Below the pieces are notes generated by a model. The model saw only the letters and a program-made list of their open reading frames with translations. It did not search any database and was not told the DNA's origin. From positions 62,001-126,000 of the forward strand of contig NZ_JAKQZH010000005.1 in assembly GCF_022343555.1 (NCBI RefSeq): a stretch of DNA of 64,000 bases. Direction: 5' to 3'. The stretch is from Marinobacter sp. C7. GTDB lineage: Bacteria > Pseudomonadota > Gammaproteobacteria > Pseudomonadales > Oleiphilaceae. Shown here piece after piece: positions 26,545 to 35,989 of this stretch (within the stretch, counting starts at the first letter, position 1; the number at the start of each line of letters is the position of its first letter). The position numbers were made by a program, and so were the translations under genes.

Positions 26545-27480
26545 TCACTTGACCAGCGATTCGGCGATGCGCTCGGCGGTGCCCAGCGCGGCGGAGGTCA
26601 TGATGTCCAGGTTGCCGGCGTAGGCCGGCAGGTAGTGGGCGGCGCCCTCCACTTCCAGGAAGACGGAGGTCTTCAGGCCGCTGAAGCGGCCCAGGCCCGG
26701 GACGTTCATGGGCTGGTCTTCGGGGATGTCGTCGAACTGTACCTTCTGCTTCAGGCGGTAGCCCGGCACGTAGCTGTTCACCGCCTGGACCATCTCCTCC
26801 ACGGAGGCTTCCACCTCGGCCTTGTCGGCGGCGTCGGAGAGCACGTAGACGGTGTCGCGCATCAGCAGCGGCGGTTCTGCCGGGTTCAGAATGATGATGG
26901 CCTTGCCTTTCTGGGCACCGCCGACCACTTCGATAGCCTTGGAGGTGGTTTCGGTGAACTCGTCGATGTTGGCGCGGGTGCCCGGGCCAGCGGACTTGGA
27001 TGAAATGGACGCCACGATCTCGGCATAGTGCACCTTGGCGACCCTGGAGACCGCCGCCACCATCGGGATGGTGGCCTGGCCACCACAGGTGACCATGTTG
27101 ACGTTGCCTTCGGACAGGTTCTGCTCCAGGTTCACCACCGGCACGCAGTAGGGGCCGATGGCCGCCGGGGTCAGGTCAACGATCTTGATGTTTTCCTTGT
27201 GACCGCGCAGGAACACCTCGTTGTGCATGTGCGCCTTGGCGGAGGTGGCATCAAAGACGATGTCGATGTCGGCGAACTCCGGCATCTTCACCAGGCCGTC
27301 TACGCCCTCGTGGGTGGTGGCCACGCCCATGCGCTGGGCGCGGGCCAGGCCGTCGGATTCGGGGTCGATGCCCACCATCACACCCATCTCGATGTGCTGG
27401 CCGTTGCGCAGGATCTTGATCATCAGGTCGGTGCCGATGTTGCCCGAGCCGATGATGGCGGCTTTGATTTTCTTGCTCAT
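26545..27480 (-). CDS. cmtH: Acylating acetaldehyde dehydrogenase
   Basis: 311 residues, DmpF/CmtH family. It oxidises acetaldehyde to acetyl-CoA with NAD+ and CoA, bound to the aldolase. Seen: the nucleotide-binding GSGNIGTDL at 11-19 and the catalytic C132 in [12 protein letters not shown], as in DmpF. GC-rich like the aldolase gene, and the two must have moved together. Confidence 0.95.
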   Translation of the reverse strand: MSKKIKAAIIGSGNIGTDLMIKILRNGQHIEMGVMVGIDPESDGLARAQRMGVATTHEGVDGLVKMPEFADIDIVFDATSAKAHMHNEVFLRGHKENIKIVDLTPAAIGPYCVPVVNLEQNLSEGNVNMVTCGGQATIPMVAAVSRVAKVHYAEIVASISSKSAGPGTRANIDEFTETTSKAIEVVGGAQKGKAIIILNPAEPPLLMRDTVYVLSDAADKAEVEASVEEMVQAVNSYVPGYRLKQKVQFDDIPEDQPMNVPGLGRFSGLKTSVFLEVEGAAHYLPAYAGNLDIMTSAALGTAERIAESLVK

Positions 27481-27501
27481 GATTCTTTCCTGTTGCTTCT
27501 A

Positions 27502-28290
27502 TCAGTCGAACCGCACGGAGCAGCTGCCGATACCCGCCAGCGTCATCCGTAAATTGTCACCGGCAGTGACCGGCACCATGGCGGACAGGGCTCCGGACAG
27601 AATCACTTCTCCGGCTTTGAGAGACATGCCAAGCTCGCCCAAGGTATTGGCAAGCCAGGCGACGGCTATGGCTGGTGACCCCATGGTTGCTGCTCCAGCG
27701 CCGGTACCTACTACCTGACCGTTTTTTTCAAGCACCATGCCAGTCGTGGACAACTCAAGATCTCGGTGATCGACCAAACGGTCACCCAGCACAAAGACAC
27801 CACAGGAGGCGTTGTCAGCCACCGTGTCCTGAATCCGGATCTTCCAGTCGCGAATGCGTGAATCGACAATCTCAAAACACGCCATCACACCTTCGGTGGC
27901 TCTAAGCACATCAGCCACACTGACGCCAGGGCCGCTCAGGTCCTGTTTCAGGACAAAGGCGATTTCACCCTCGGCTTTCGGCTGGATCAGGGACTTCATG
28001 GCAATCGACTCACCCTGGTTAATCACCATCCGGTCCGTCAGCTGACCGAAATCCGGTTGGCTAACGCCCAGCATGTCCATGACAGCCTGGCTGGTAACGC
28101 CGATTTTCTTGCCAATAACTTGTTCACCCAGGGCTAATCTCTTACCAAGAAACAGTTTCTGTATTTGATAAGCATCTTGGACGGTTAGCTCTGGGTATCG
28201 ATCTGTAATACTGTCAATTGGCATAGAGCCCTGATAAGCAGAAAACAGCTCTTTTGCAATCTGCTCACAATTGTTGGCACTAGAATTCAT
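27502..28290 (-). CDS. cmtF: 2-hydroxypenta-2,4-dienoate (2-oxopent-4-enoate) hydratase
   Basis: 262 residues, the usual length for DmpE/MhpD-type hydratases. It adds water to 2-hydroxypenta-2,4-dienoate to give 4-hydroxy-2-oxovalerate. Seen: [31 protein letters not shown] with the metal-binding acidic residues, and [17 protein letters not shown]. The gene itself changes composition: the 3' two thirds are GC-rich (about 60 %), while the first 150 or so bases coding for the N-terminus are near 40 %, so a recombination joint may lie inside it near 28.1 kb. Confidence 0.9.
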   Translation of the reverse strand: MNSSANNCEQIAKELFSAYQGSMPIDSITDRYPELTVQDAYQIQKLFLGKRLALGEQVIGKKIGVTSQAVMDMLGVSQPDFGQLTDRMVINQGESIAMKSLIQPKAEGEIAFVLKQDLSGPGVSVADVLRATEGVMACFEIVDSRIRDWKIRIQDTVADNASCGVFVLGDRLVDHRDLELSTTGMVLEKNGQVVGTGAGAATMGSPAIAVAWLANTLGELGMSLKAGEVILSGALSAMVPVTAGDNLRMTLAGIGSCSVRFD

Positions 28291-28304
28291 ATTTGCGCCT
28301 CAAC

Positions 28305-29171
28305 TTACTCTACTTTTCCAAACTTGAAGAAATTCGTTGTTACCTCATTGAACTCTTCTGGCGCTTCATACTGCGGCCAATGAGCAGACTTTGACTTCAT
28401 CAAATAAACGTGGCTTCCCTGAATCTTTTCTGAGGCAGAACGCGCGGTTTCAATATCATGAATAGGGTTGTCTTCAGTCCAGAGAAAAAGTGTTTGGCAC
28501 TTTATTAGATCCAGCGGAATCAAAAAATCATCATGCTTTTCAATGATTTTTGTGATTAGCGGTGCGACCTTAACTGTTTCTGGTTTTAGATAAATTCCGA
28601 GCCTTAGGTTAACCAGTTCCTCATTGATCAAATGATGGTTACTTTCATGCATCAGCCAATGCATTCGAGCTTCAACAGACTCATAATTTGGAACACTATT
28701 TATATTTCTTTTGTTTAGCTCTATAAGTTTTTCAAGATCATTTCTTCCTTTTTCTGTCGCAATTGGTAAACCTGCTGCAGTATTGAGCATTAAACGATCA
28801 ACACGATCCGGATACTTTGCTGCAAAGTGGGCTGAAGTCCAGCCTCCTAAAGACTCCCCTGACAAATGCGCCTTTTCGATGCCCAAGGTGTCCATCAATT
28901 CCTTCAGCTGATCTGCCAAAACGATTGGCGAATATTCCATTTCTTTCTTGGTGGACAAACCGTGACCAACATAATCAAAAGCTATGACATGAAAGTCCTC
29001 TGACAAAGCGATGATATTTTTTGCATATGCTTCGAGGTGACCGTTTATCCCATGCTGAAAAAGAATAACCTCTTTATTTTCCTTGCCAGCCTCTGCAATT
29101 CGAATATCACCGAAACTGGGAGTTGAAACAAAACGAATCTCAGTGCCCAACATGTCTAGCCATAAGCTCAT
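28305..29171 (-). CDS. cmtE: Meta-cleavage product hydrolase (alpha/beta hydrolase)
   Basis: 288 residues from ATG 29171, with AGGAG eight bases upstream; the longer frame lacks a site. Alpha/beta hydrolase with nucleophile S107 in SGESLGGW, an acid in LWTEDNP and the His in SAHWPQYEAP. In the p-cumate pathway CmtE cleaves the decarboxylated ring-fission product into isobutyrate and 2-hydroxypenta-2,4-dienoate. Position between the repressor gene and the hydratase gene supports that. The acyl group it accepts is inferred from the rest of the cluster. Confidence 0.8.
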   Translation of the reverse strand: MSLWLDMLGTEIRFVSTPSFGDIRIAEAGKENKEVILFQHGINGHLEAYAKNIIALSEDFHVIAFDYVGHGLSTKKEMEYSPIVLADQLKELMDTLGIEKAHLSGESLGGWTSAHFAAKYPDRVDRLMLNTAAGLPIATEKGRNDLEKLIELNKRNINSVPNYESVEARMHWLMHESNHHLINEELVNLRLGIYLKPETVKVAPLITKIIEKHDDFLIPLDLIKCQTLFLWTEDNPIHDIETARSASEKIQGSHVYLMKSKSAHWPQYEAPEEFNEVTTNFFKFGKVE

Positions 29172-29296
29172 ATAAAAATCTCCTAAATTCGACGCACGAC
29201 GGTATGCCCCGAGCTTCAACAAGCCCAGGCTGGTTCATCTTAAAAGGGGAGTAATGTAAGCGCCCCGTTTTCTAGAGGCGCCCCAAGATTGAAACT

Positions 29297-29947
29297 TTAC
29301 GCTTTCTGTTTGAGTTCTTTTCGGAGTAGATTTCCCCAGAACTCTGCTTGCTGTTTTACGTGCTGTGGATCTACGTGCAAGAGCTGTCGAACAGCCAAGC
29401 CACGAAACAAACAATAGGCTGAAGAAACAATATTTTCCGCCAAGCTCTGATCTATCCCTCTCTCCACAAAAACTTTGACCCACTCTATCTCCAAGGGCCT
29501 TCGGTTTTCCCTGGATAATTCCTGAACTTGTTGACCAAGAGACGCGTTGCCCTCTCCCACATTTAGTAAGCTTAGTGCCATAGAAAAATAGGGACCAAGA
29601 AAGAAATTCTCGCCATCCTGAAACAACGCTGCAATGAGATCGCTCTCCGGTCCAAGCGAATTTATTAGCTTGAATGTATCTTCTCGCGAATCTGAATAAA
29701 CCTGCTCCAAAGCAGCTAACAAAAGGCTTTCTTTGGTCGGAAAATGATGCGTCTGCGCCCCCCGGGAGACCTGCGCTTTCTCCGCGACTTCGTTTATCCG
29801 GAAGCCGGCATACCCTTTCTCCTGCAAAAGAGAAATGGCCGCCGCTAAAATTTGTTTGCGCGTAGCCTTGCGCCGCTGCTCCTGGGTGCGTCGTGGCGAA
29901 GGTTGCTTGGTCTTCGAAGCGTTTGAATTTGTGCTGGTCGTGCTCAT
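29297..29947 (-). CDS. cymR: TetR-family repressor, CymR-like
   Basis: 216 residues if it starts at ATG 29947; starts at 29953 and 29989 are also in frame. The N-terminal helix-turn-helix reads EKGYAGFRINEVAEKAQVSRGAQTHHFPTK in two halves, nearly the same as the Pseudomonas putida CymR region (EKGYAGFRI, then VSRGAQ, then HHFPTK), and the C-terminal domain keeps FRGLAVRQL. CymR represses the cym and cmt operons and is released by p-cumate. A matching operator is found upstream of cmtAa. It is placed inside the operon between cmtD and cmtE on the same strand, so it may be under its own control through the main promoter. Confidence 0.85.
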   Translation of the reverse strand: MSTTSTNSNASKTKQPSPRRTQEQRRKATRKQILAAAISLLQEKGYAGFRINEVAEKAQVSRGAQTHHFPTKESLLLAALEQVYSDSREDTFKLINSLGPESDLIAALFQDGENFFLGPYFSMALSLLNVGEGNASLGQQVQELSRENRRPLEIEWVKVFVERGIDQSLAENIVSSAYCLFRGLAVRQLLHVDPQHVKQQAEFWGNLLRKELKQKA

Positions 29948-30103
29948 TCGCATCCCACTCTCTAATATATAAGGACTCGGTAACGTCACCTTTCACCTCG
30001 GTCAGTGTAGTTAGCAAAGCACCGACCGCGATGCGAATCTTAGCATCAACCAATACGTAGGTTCTGCGTAGCCACGACAATCCAACGTTATTCACCCCCG
30101 CCT

Positions 30104-30841
30104 TCATGCCCAGACCTCACTCTCAGACGGAAACGCCAGGCTTTCATCCAGGGGCTCCGGATCATCTGCAGTCAGGTATTCCCAGAGTCTTTCAAACACT
30201 CTCCCCGACGATACCTGGCGAGCCAACACTTCATCCTTTGAAAGCAGCGATTGGCTTAAATCATCAGAAAGGTCACTGACATATCGCTCAATCCTAGCTG
30301 CGTCCTCAAGACACCAGGCTTTACACATGGCCTCTTCAATACTTCCACCAACAGTCACCGCGCCGTTTCCACGCATAACCAACGCATCTTCATTAGCTAT
30401 CTCCATTGCCAACTCGTCTGCCAAGGAATCATCACGAAGGAGACGTGGATCATCCCAAAACTGACAATCGGCAATGAAAGCCCCAACCCCATGACGAGGC
30501 TTAGGAACGCGCCTTAACGTGGATAAGGCCATCGTAACGGGAGGCATAACCCGACATATCCCGCCCACATCTTGACGCCGGGCATAAATTCTTTGGTGAA
30601 TTCTGACCTCACCGAGAACGCCTTTGGGCAAAGGTTGATTGACATTCACAATGACCCCATCGTCATGTGAGCCAATCTGCCCCATGGGTTTTGCCGCACA
30701 GACCAAAAAAAGGTTCTCATCTATTCGGGCACTACAGTGGCCCCAAGCCCCAACCAGCCCATGGCGGGCAAGCGCCCTCGAAACAAGACGAACACGCTGC
30801 TGCAAAACCGCAAGTGGTTGGCGCCCTGCAGGTAGACTCAT
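30104..30841 (-). CDS. cmtD: Class II aldolase-fold decarboxylase of the p-cumate pathway
   Basis: 245 residues, close to the 241 or so of CmtD. Class II aldolase/adducin fold with HGLVGAWGHCSARI at the start, the phosphate/metal-loop-like GEVRIHQRIYARR region, and ALVMRGNGAVTVGGSIEEAMCKAW. CmtD removes the carboxyl group from the extradiol cleavage product of 2,3-dihydroxy-p-cumate. The presence of this decarboxylase among ring-cleavage genes is a strong sign that the substrate is a ring carboxylate. Its start overlaps the ferredoxin stop by four bases. Confidence 0.8.
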   Translation of the reverse strand: MSLPAGRQPLAVLQQRVRLVSRALARHGLVGAWGHCSARIDENLFLVCAAKPMGQIGSHDDGVIVNVNQPLPKGVLGEVRIHQRIYARRQDVGGICRVMPPVTMALSTLRRVPKPRHGVGAFIADCQFWDDPRLLRDDSLADELAMEIANEDALVMRGNGAVTVGGSIEEAMCKAWCLEDAARIERYVSDLSDDLSQSLLSKDEVLARQVSSGRVFERLWEYLTADDPEPLDESLAFPSESEVWA

Positions 30842-31191
30842 GACCGATCATCCTCTACAAAAATCTGGTCACCCTGAACCTCAACATTCCATGTTTTAAG
30901 GGGTACCGTGCAGGGCATTCCACAGGCCTTACCTGTTCGAATGTCAAATCTACCAAAGTGCCAGGTGCATTCTATTTCCTCACCCTCGACCATGCCGTCT
31001 TCCGAGAGCGATGCCTCACCATGCGTGCATCTGTCATCGGTCACATAAATATCACCGTCGAGGTTATAGACAGCAAGTTTATGACCATCCGGTAGCTCGG
31101 CCTGCATAACGTCTCCGGGCTCTACCTCGGAGACAGAACAAATCGGAACCCACTTGTTAGTATTATTGGTAGCTATTATCTGCTGATTCAT
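30838..31191 (-). CDS. cmtAd: Rieske-type ferredoxin of the ring-hydroxylating dioxygenase
   Basis: 117 residues. The Rieske [2Fe-2S] ligands are C55 and H57 in CTHGEASL and C75 and H78 in CTWHFG. It carries electrons from the reductase CmtAa to the oxygenase CmtAb/Ac. ATGA overlaps at both ends link it to cmtB and cmtD. In P. putida F1 this gene follows cmtAc directly, here it lies after cmtC and cmtB, so the order has been shuffled. Confidence 0.88.
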   Translation of the reverse strand: MNQQIIATNNTNKWVPICSVSEVEPGDVMQAELPDGHKLAVYNLDGDIYVTDDRCTHGEASLSEDGMVEGEEIECTWHFGRFDIRTGKACGMPCTVPLKTWNVEVQGDQIFVEDDRS

Positions 31192-31967
31192 AGCATTGTG
31201 CTCCCACCGTTTACACTCAGAACTTGACCAGTGATAAAAGATGCATCTGGCAGCGCGAGATAAGTCACTGCTGAAGCGATCTCATCCAACTCACCCGCTC
31301 GACCCAAGGGAATTACATCGATAAATTTTTGAGCCAACTCTGGCTGTGACTCCAGAAAATGGGCTAGCTGGGGCGTTGCAACCGCACAGGGAGCAACGGT
31401 ATTTACCGTTACGCCATATTGTGCAAACTCCCTTGCTAATCCAGTTGTCAGTCCGTGAACACCGCCTTTGGCCGCGTTATATCCAGCGTGGTCGGGCAAT
31501 CCATTGCGAACAGAATCAGCTCCAAGGTTGATGACGCGACCGTATTTACGGTCCCGCATGTCGGGAATAAATTCCCTGGTGCACCAAATCACGGTCCACA
31601 GGTTACGGTCTACCGTCTGCTTCAACGTCTCGGCTGTGTGCTCAAGGAAAGGAAGAATCACACCCCCACCAGCACAGTTAACCAATATATCCACGGGCCC
31701 CAGTTCCGCTCTTGCGCGATTCCCAAGCTCTTTCACCGTTGACTCATTAGAGAGATCCCCAACGAAATGGGCACAGTTAATGCCATATTCCGATGTTAAC
31801 TCCCCACTTAACTTGTCAAGTTTCTCTTCAGAGAGGTCGGCCAGCATCAGATTGACGCCTGTGTAAGCTAGCTGCTCCGATATTGTTCGCCCAATCCCTT
31901 GGGCGGCTCCGGTAACAACGGCCACTTGTCCCTGAAGACAACCTTTCGACCAAGAATGCGCCCTCAT
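31188..31967 (-). CDS. cmtB: cis-dihydrodiol dehydrogenase (SDR family)
   Basis: 259 residues. Short-chain dehydrogenase with TGAAQGIGR near 20, NCAGG near 93 and the catalytic YNAAK. It would re-aromatise the cis-2,3-dihydrodiol made by the dioxygenase to the catechol, with NAD+. Substrate is inferred from position among the cmt genes. Overlaps cmtC by four bases. Confidence 0.82.
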   Translation of the reverse strand: MRAHSWSKGCLQGQVAVVTGAAQGIGRTISEQLAYTGVNLMLADLSEEKLDKLSGELTSEYGINCAHFVGDLSNESTVKELGNRARAELGPVDILVNCAGGGVILPFLEHTAETLKQTVDRNLWTVIWCTREFIPDMRDRKYGRVINLGADSVRNGLPDHAGYNAAKGGVHGLTTGLAREFAQYGVTVNTVAPCAVATPQLAHFLESQPELAQKFIDVIPLGRAGELDEIASAVTYLALPDASFITGQVLSVNGGSTML

Positions 31968-32863
31968 AGCGCCTCCTCGATTGGGCCACCCACACCAAAT
32001 AGCGGGTCAGGCACTGCCCCCCAGGTATCCAATGACTCAGGAACTGCCTCAAGCATACGAGGCTCCCTAGCATCGACCTCTGGAAATTCTTCCATCCCGA
32101 AGCTGTATTCGAGTGTCGTGCCATCGGGATCAAGAAAATAAATGAACACACTGTTAGAAGGAGGATGCCGTCCCGGGCCGTAAACTATCTTGACGTCATT
32201 CTTTTTGAGTCGATAAAGGGCCTTACCAACATCATCAATATCCGTCACCATAAAGTTGATGTGGTGAAGACGATTCTTGCTAGAGGGGCCAACCGCAAAT
32301 GTGTGATGGAATGGATTTGGAAAACACCGCATAAAGCAGATTCGGTCTTCTATGAAATCCGAAATTCGAAACCCGAAATTCTCGACAAATGACTCACAAG
32401 CTGAATCAAAGTTCTTACTTCCAATGACAACGTGCCCGAGGCGAGCGATCTTCGCCACTGTAGGGACAAACTCAGTCGCCATTTGTGTAATGCTGCTAAA
32501 AAGCTCAACTGTTAAACCACTGACGGGCTCCTTTACCCTGAAGGTTTTACCTTGCTTATAAAACTTTCGCTCCTTTTCCTCTACCCATTCGGGTGACATG
32601 TTCGATTGATCAAAGTATTCAAAGGCGGACTCAAGATCAGAGTCTCTCTCAACTTCAAATGCAACTCTCTTAAGCCCTGGTTCCTGCGATTGGCACAAAA
32701 CAATATTGTGATGATCTTTACTACACCTAAAGAATGCAACCTCTTCAAATTCATCTACGAGGTCGAGGCCAACAATATTTTTATAAAATTCTACGGATCG
32801 TTTTACGTCCGTGACGTTCACCGCAGCATAAGCTAGCTTTTTATATCGAAATGGAACAGACAT
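31964..32863 (-). CDS. cmtC: Extradiol ring-cleavage dioxygenase (VOC fold)
   Basis: 299 residues in two vicinal-oxygen-chelate domains. The Fe(II) ligands are H144 (RLGHVVIG), H201 (LHHINF) and E252 (TLEYSFG). The expected substrate is 2,3-dihydroxy-p-cumate, opened between C3 and C4. Length, cofactor residues and the adjoining CmtD-like decarboxylase support this; 2,3-dihydroxybiphenyl-type dioxygenases would be the alternative but would not need the decarboxylase. Confidence 0.83.
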   Translation of the reverse strand: MSVPFRYKKLAYAAVNVTDVKRSVEFYKNIVGLDLVDEFEEVAFFRCSKDHHNIVLCQSQEPGLKRVAFEVERDSDLESAFEYFDQSNMSPEWVEEKERKFYKQGKTFRVKEPVSGLTVELFSSITQMATEFVPTVAKIARLGHVVIGSKNFDSACESFVENFGFRISDFIEDRICFMRCFPNPFHHTFAVGPSSKNRLHHINFMVTDIDDVGKALYRLKKNDVKIVYGPGRHPPSNSVFIYFLDPDGTTLEYSFGMEEFPEVDAREPRMLEAVPESLDTWGAVPDPLFGVGGPIEEAL

Positions 32864-32880
32864 ACAGAGAACTCCGCATC

Positions 32881-33390
32881 CTAAAGAATGATACTTACAC
32901 GACCATGAGGCCTAAGGCCGTCCAGATCCAAGCGGCAAAGTTTTTCCCGTATTTTCAAAACCCCATTTTCTCGACATATACGGTAATAGTTACTTCCAAT
33001 GTACGGATCAGTATTTCCGCCTTTTGTCCTAAATGTTACAACTGCTGCGGAAACTTCAGCTTCGTCATTATCCGTATCAATACTTCGGATCCTTACATTG
33101 CTCACTAAATGACGGGTTTTGGATCTCGGATACTCTGAGTGAGCCGTTTTCTTCATCAGCCGAGTCACTCGCTCCTCCATTCTCAGCCTGTCATCAGCAA
33201 TGTAGAAAAGGGAGTCGTCTGCTTTTGCGTCTTTCGGCAAATCAGTGGATGGAACGTAGTAAGATGCGTCCTTCGTATACAGGTCTAGCCACTCCTTTAG
33301 CTTCCAATCATCCAGCAAGTCTGCCTCAAGGAACAACAAATCTTCGATTTCGTTTCTATTGAATTCTTTTGACATAAACGCCTCACACAA
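32881..33390 (-). CDS. cmtAc: Aromatic-ring dioxygenase small (beta) subunit
   Basis: 169 residues of the SnoaL/NTF2-like beta-subunit family: EDLLFLEADLLDDWKLKEWLDLYTKDASYYVPSTD followed by RTRHLVSNVRIRS-like segments. It has no cofactor and supports the alpha subunit hexamer. It lies 21 bp after cmtAb and 17 bp before cmtC. Confidence 0.87.
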   Translation of the reverse strand: MCEAFMSKEFNRNEIEDLLFLEADLLDDWKLKEWLDLYTKDASYYVPSTDLPKDAKADDSLFYIADDRLRMEERVTRLMKKTAHSEYPRSKTRHLVSNVRIRSIDTDNDEAEVSAAVVTFRTKGGNTDPYIGSNYYRICRENGVLKIREKLCRLDLDGLRPHGRVSIIL

Positions 33391-33411
33391 TCTTAAAAGC
33401 GAAGAAATAAT

Positions 33412-34671
33412 TTAGGACTCAGCTTTCATGTAGTTATTCCACTGACTCCAGAAAACCCTCATCTGAAGCTCATCGTCATAGGAAGGTGATTCCAATCCCA
33501 TTCCCTTTGAAATATCATTCCATTCCACCAACTTAAAATTTCGATACCCCGTTTGGCAGGACTCAAGTGCTTCAACATCATCAGGGGTAGCAAATCCACC
33601 AGGACCAAGAAATTCAAGGAAGTTATATAAACGATATTTCCTAGCCCACTCGGTTTCCTGATTGGGCGCCAACGCCCATCCATTGACTACCATATAGCCG
33701 GGTTCCGAAGGATAAAAAGTACGAACAGTCACAGCCATGATGTCGTTAATGACGAGGTTGGGAAAAATCAAAAGGTTTCTATTTTTATTGGCGATTCGAT
33801 GTGCAATATCCTCACCATGGAGCTCGACCAGCCGGCCATAGATCTCCTGCATTTCTTTTTTCCCTTCTTCTCCAAACAGAGGAACCCATTGAGCAATTGG
33901 GCGTCCCCACGGAGCTGAATATTCAAGAACCGCATGGCCATTGCCCAAATCATGGCTCTTACCTTCGAGGGCAACGTCCGTTAGACCGCCGTTAGTATTC
34001 ATCAGGTAATCAAGGTAACTTGCGTGAGTTGTTACTGCGTGATAACCATCGATGCTATTTTCGACGAGAAGTTTCCAGTTCGCCCGGATTGCATACTCTT
34101 GGGAACCATCAACGACACCCATGCCTGATTCAGAGTGGCTCGCAATTAGGTCTAAATACTCCCTCGCACCCGCAAGATACTCAGGCAATGGAATAATGTC
34201 CGGGTCAAAACTAATAAAACAAAATCCAGCGTAGACATCGAAACGCGGAACTGATGCAAGGTCACTACTACCATCATCATTAAATTCTGTGTCGTAACTC
34301 TCTTTACCAGGTTGATTTTTCAATTTTCCATCACAACCAAAAACCCAACCATGATAGAAGCATTGGAAGTTTTTACTATTGCCCGAAGATTCCCGGCAAA
34401 CGGTAGCGCCACGATGAGGACAGGTATTCAGTAGCGCATTCAGATTTCCTTTAGTATCGCGCGTCAGAATGATGTTTCTCTTTGCGACCGTCCTTGTAAC
34501 GAAGTCGCCTTTTTTCTTCACTTCAGACTCGTGTCCAAGATAGAGCCAACACTTATCGAATACTTTTTCATATTCCTGATCGAAAACATCGCTTTCTACA
34601 AAAGCCGACCTGGATACATGGAACGTATTTCTATCTCGGTCGATTTTTACGTATTCTTTTTGATCTTTCAT
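33412..34671 (-). CDS. cmtAb: Aromatic-ring dioxygenase large (alpha) subunit
   Basis: 419 residues. Rieske motif with C84, H86 (CPHRGATV) and C104, H107 (CFYHGWVF), and the mononuclear iron site [16 protein letters not shown] near 214-229 with two His. This subunit performs 2,3-dihydroxylation of the aromatic ring; p-cumate is the predicted substrate from the pathway and the CymR-like control. Confidence 0.87.
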   Translation of the reverse strand: MKDQKEYVKIDRDRNTFHVSRSAFVESDVFDQEYEKVFDKCWLYLGHESEVKKKGDFVTRTVAKRNIILTRDTKGNLNALLNTCPHRGATVCRESSGNSKNFQCFYHGWVFGCDGKLKNQPGKESYDTEFNDDGSSDLASVPRFDVYAGFCFISFDPDIIPLPEYLAGAREYLDLIASHSESGMGVVDGSQEYAIRANWKLLVENSIDGYHAVTTHASYLDYLMNTNGGLTDVALEGKSHDLGNGHAVLEYSAPWGRPIAQWVPLFGEEGKKEMQEIYGRLVELHGEDIAHRIANKNRNLLIFPNLVINDIMAVTVRTFYPSEPGYMVVNGWALAPNQETEWARKYRLYNFLEFLGPGGFATPDDVEALESCQTGYRNFKLVEWNDISKGMGLESPSYDDELQMRVFWSQWNNYMKAES

Positions 34672-34689
34672 GACTTTAACCTCAATAAT

Positions 34690-35895
34690 TTATCTAATCT
34701 CACACTGTTTAATATTGACGGAAGAATCCGCCAGAAGATTGGCGTCAAGCTTTGAACCCTTTTGGATCCATTTGCGCGCAAAAGCTATATCTTTAGGACT
34801 ATTGAAAGAAATACACCCGACGAGCTTCGAATCTTTATCCAATGCGAATTCGGAAAATTTCTGAGACTCTGAGGACAATCGAGCAACTTTATGATCCGAA
34901 GCACATGTCCCGACGACTTGTAGATTCAAATCACCTTGGTCCGACCAAAACCAGGTTAATTTGTCGTATGGTTCTTCTTTTCCAATGATGTTTCTTGCAA
35001 CGGTAACAGCATGTTGTTGTGCATTAGCCCACGTTTCGACTCTCCCGAAAGAGCTGTATTGAGGCTGAGAGGCGATATCACCAGTGGCAAAGATATTGGG
35101 AATCAAAGTACGACCATAACGATCAACTCGAATTCCGAATTCATCAGTGATCCCCAAAGCTAAAAATGGCTCACTGTTTGGAATAACACCTACAGCGACC
35201 AAAACCTTGTCAGCCATTAGTGTTGTACCGTCCGACAGAATTAATTCACCTTGATCGTCGACTCGTTCCACAACGACACCAAGCTTGAATTTAATCCCTT
35301 TTTCAGAATGAATTTCTTGCAGAAAATTTGATGTTCGATGGGTGAGGCTTCTGGCCATCAACCGATCTGAAGCTTCGATGACTGTTACATCACACTCCTT
35401 GACTAACGCAGCGGCTGCTACCTCAAGCCCGATTACGCCACCACCGATAATTACTAGCTTTTCTCGATCATGGATGAAGGATTTGATCTTCTGGGCTTCT
35501 TCAAACGTGCGTAAGTAAATGATGTTCTCGCCCTGGATATTCGGCAGAGCTCTCGGACGCACGCCAGAGGCAATGATCAAAAAGTCATACTGCAGGCTCT
35601 GCCCGCTGTTCAGGACAACAGTTTGTTGGTCCGACCGGACATCAATGACCTTGCGCCCAAGAATCAGAGTAATGTCTGACTGCTCAAATTCAGCGTAAGT
35701 ATGGATCGACTTAAGATCGTAGTTGTCTTGAAGGAGCAGCTCTTTCGATAACTGTGGCCGCTCGTATGGCAAGTGACGCTCTTCCCCTATAAGGGTGATA
35801 GCTCCCTTAAAGCCATCTGCTCTTAGCTGCATTGCTGAGGCTGCACCTGCTTGCCCAGCGCCGACGATAATTACATGTGCATCTTTAGTGCTCAT
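34690..35895 (-). CDS. cmtAa: Ferredoxin reductase of the dioxygenase
   Basis: 401 residues, FAD- and NAD(P)H-dependent: FAD site IVGAGQAGAASA near 10-21, NAD site VIIGGGVIGLEVAA near 148-161, and the C-terminal FAD contact FATGDIA. It feeds electrons from NADH to the ferredoxin CmtAd. It is the first gene of the operon, and its start ATG at 35893-35895 has an AGAGG site. The CymR-type operator lies 30-58 bases upstream. Confidence 0.88.
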   Translation of the reverse strand: MSTKDAHVIIVGAGQAGAASAMQLRADGFKGAITLIGEERHLPYERPQLSKELLLQDNYDLKSIHTYAEFEQSDITLILGRKVIDVRSDQQTVVLNSGQSLQYDFLIIASGVRPRALPNIQGENIIYLRTFEEAQKIKSFIHDREKLVIIGGGVIGLEVAAAALVKECDVTVIEASDRLMARSLTHRTSNFLQEIHSEKGIKFKLGVVVERVDDQGELILSDGTTLMADKVLVAVGVIPNSEPFLALGITDEFGIRVDRYGRTLIPNIFATGDIASQPQYSSFGRVETWANAQQHAVTVARNIIGKEEPYDKLTWFWSDQGDLNLQVVGTCASDHKVARLSSESQKFSEFALDKDSKLVGCISFNSPKDIAFARKWIQKGSKLDANLLADSSVNIKQCEIR

Positions 35896-35925
35896 CTCGC
35901 ACTGACCTCTGTTTTTATCTTTATA

Positions 35926-35953
35926 AACTTACAGACCGTACAGTCTGTTTGTT
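35926..35953 (-). promoter_or_regulatory. CymR-type operator upstream of cmtAa
   Basis: Read on the minus strand, the 28-base site begins AACAAACAGAC, then a six-base centre, then GTCTGT. The first eleven bases and the GTCTGT half match the published P. putida cumate operator, which has the same AACAAACAGAC and GTCTGT halves six bases apart. The outer three to five bases of the second half differ. The site overlaps the region just downstream of a TTGACA box, where repressor binding would block transcription. Confidence 0.85.
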
Positions 35954-35959
35954 TTGGTA

Positions 35960-35988
35960 AGATTCGCATCGGAACTGATCCATGTCAA
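35960..35988 (-). promoter_or_regulatory. Probable promoter of the cmt operon
   Basis: On the minus strand a perfect -35 box TTGACA (35983-35988) is 17 bases from a weak -10, GAATCT (35960-35965). The CymR-type operator lies immediately downstream. The weak -10 leaves the exact start open. Confidence 0.5.
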
Positions 35989-35989
35989 G

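Noticed and set aside
25642..27003. 453-residue open frame on the plus strand
   Set aside because: Antisense to cmtG and cmtH in GC-rich sequence, with Val/Gly/His-rich composition typical of a shadow frame.
29235..30107. 290-residue open frame on the minus strand
   Set aside because: Overlaps the cymR-like gene in another frame; the repressor has clear family signatures.
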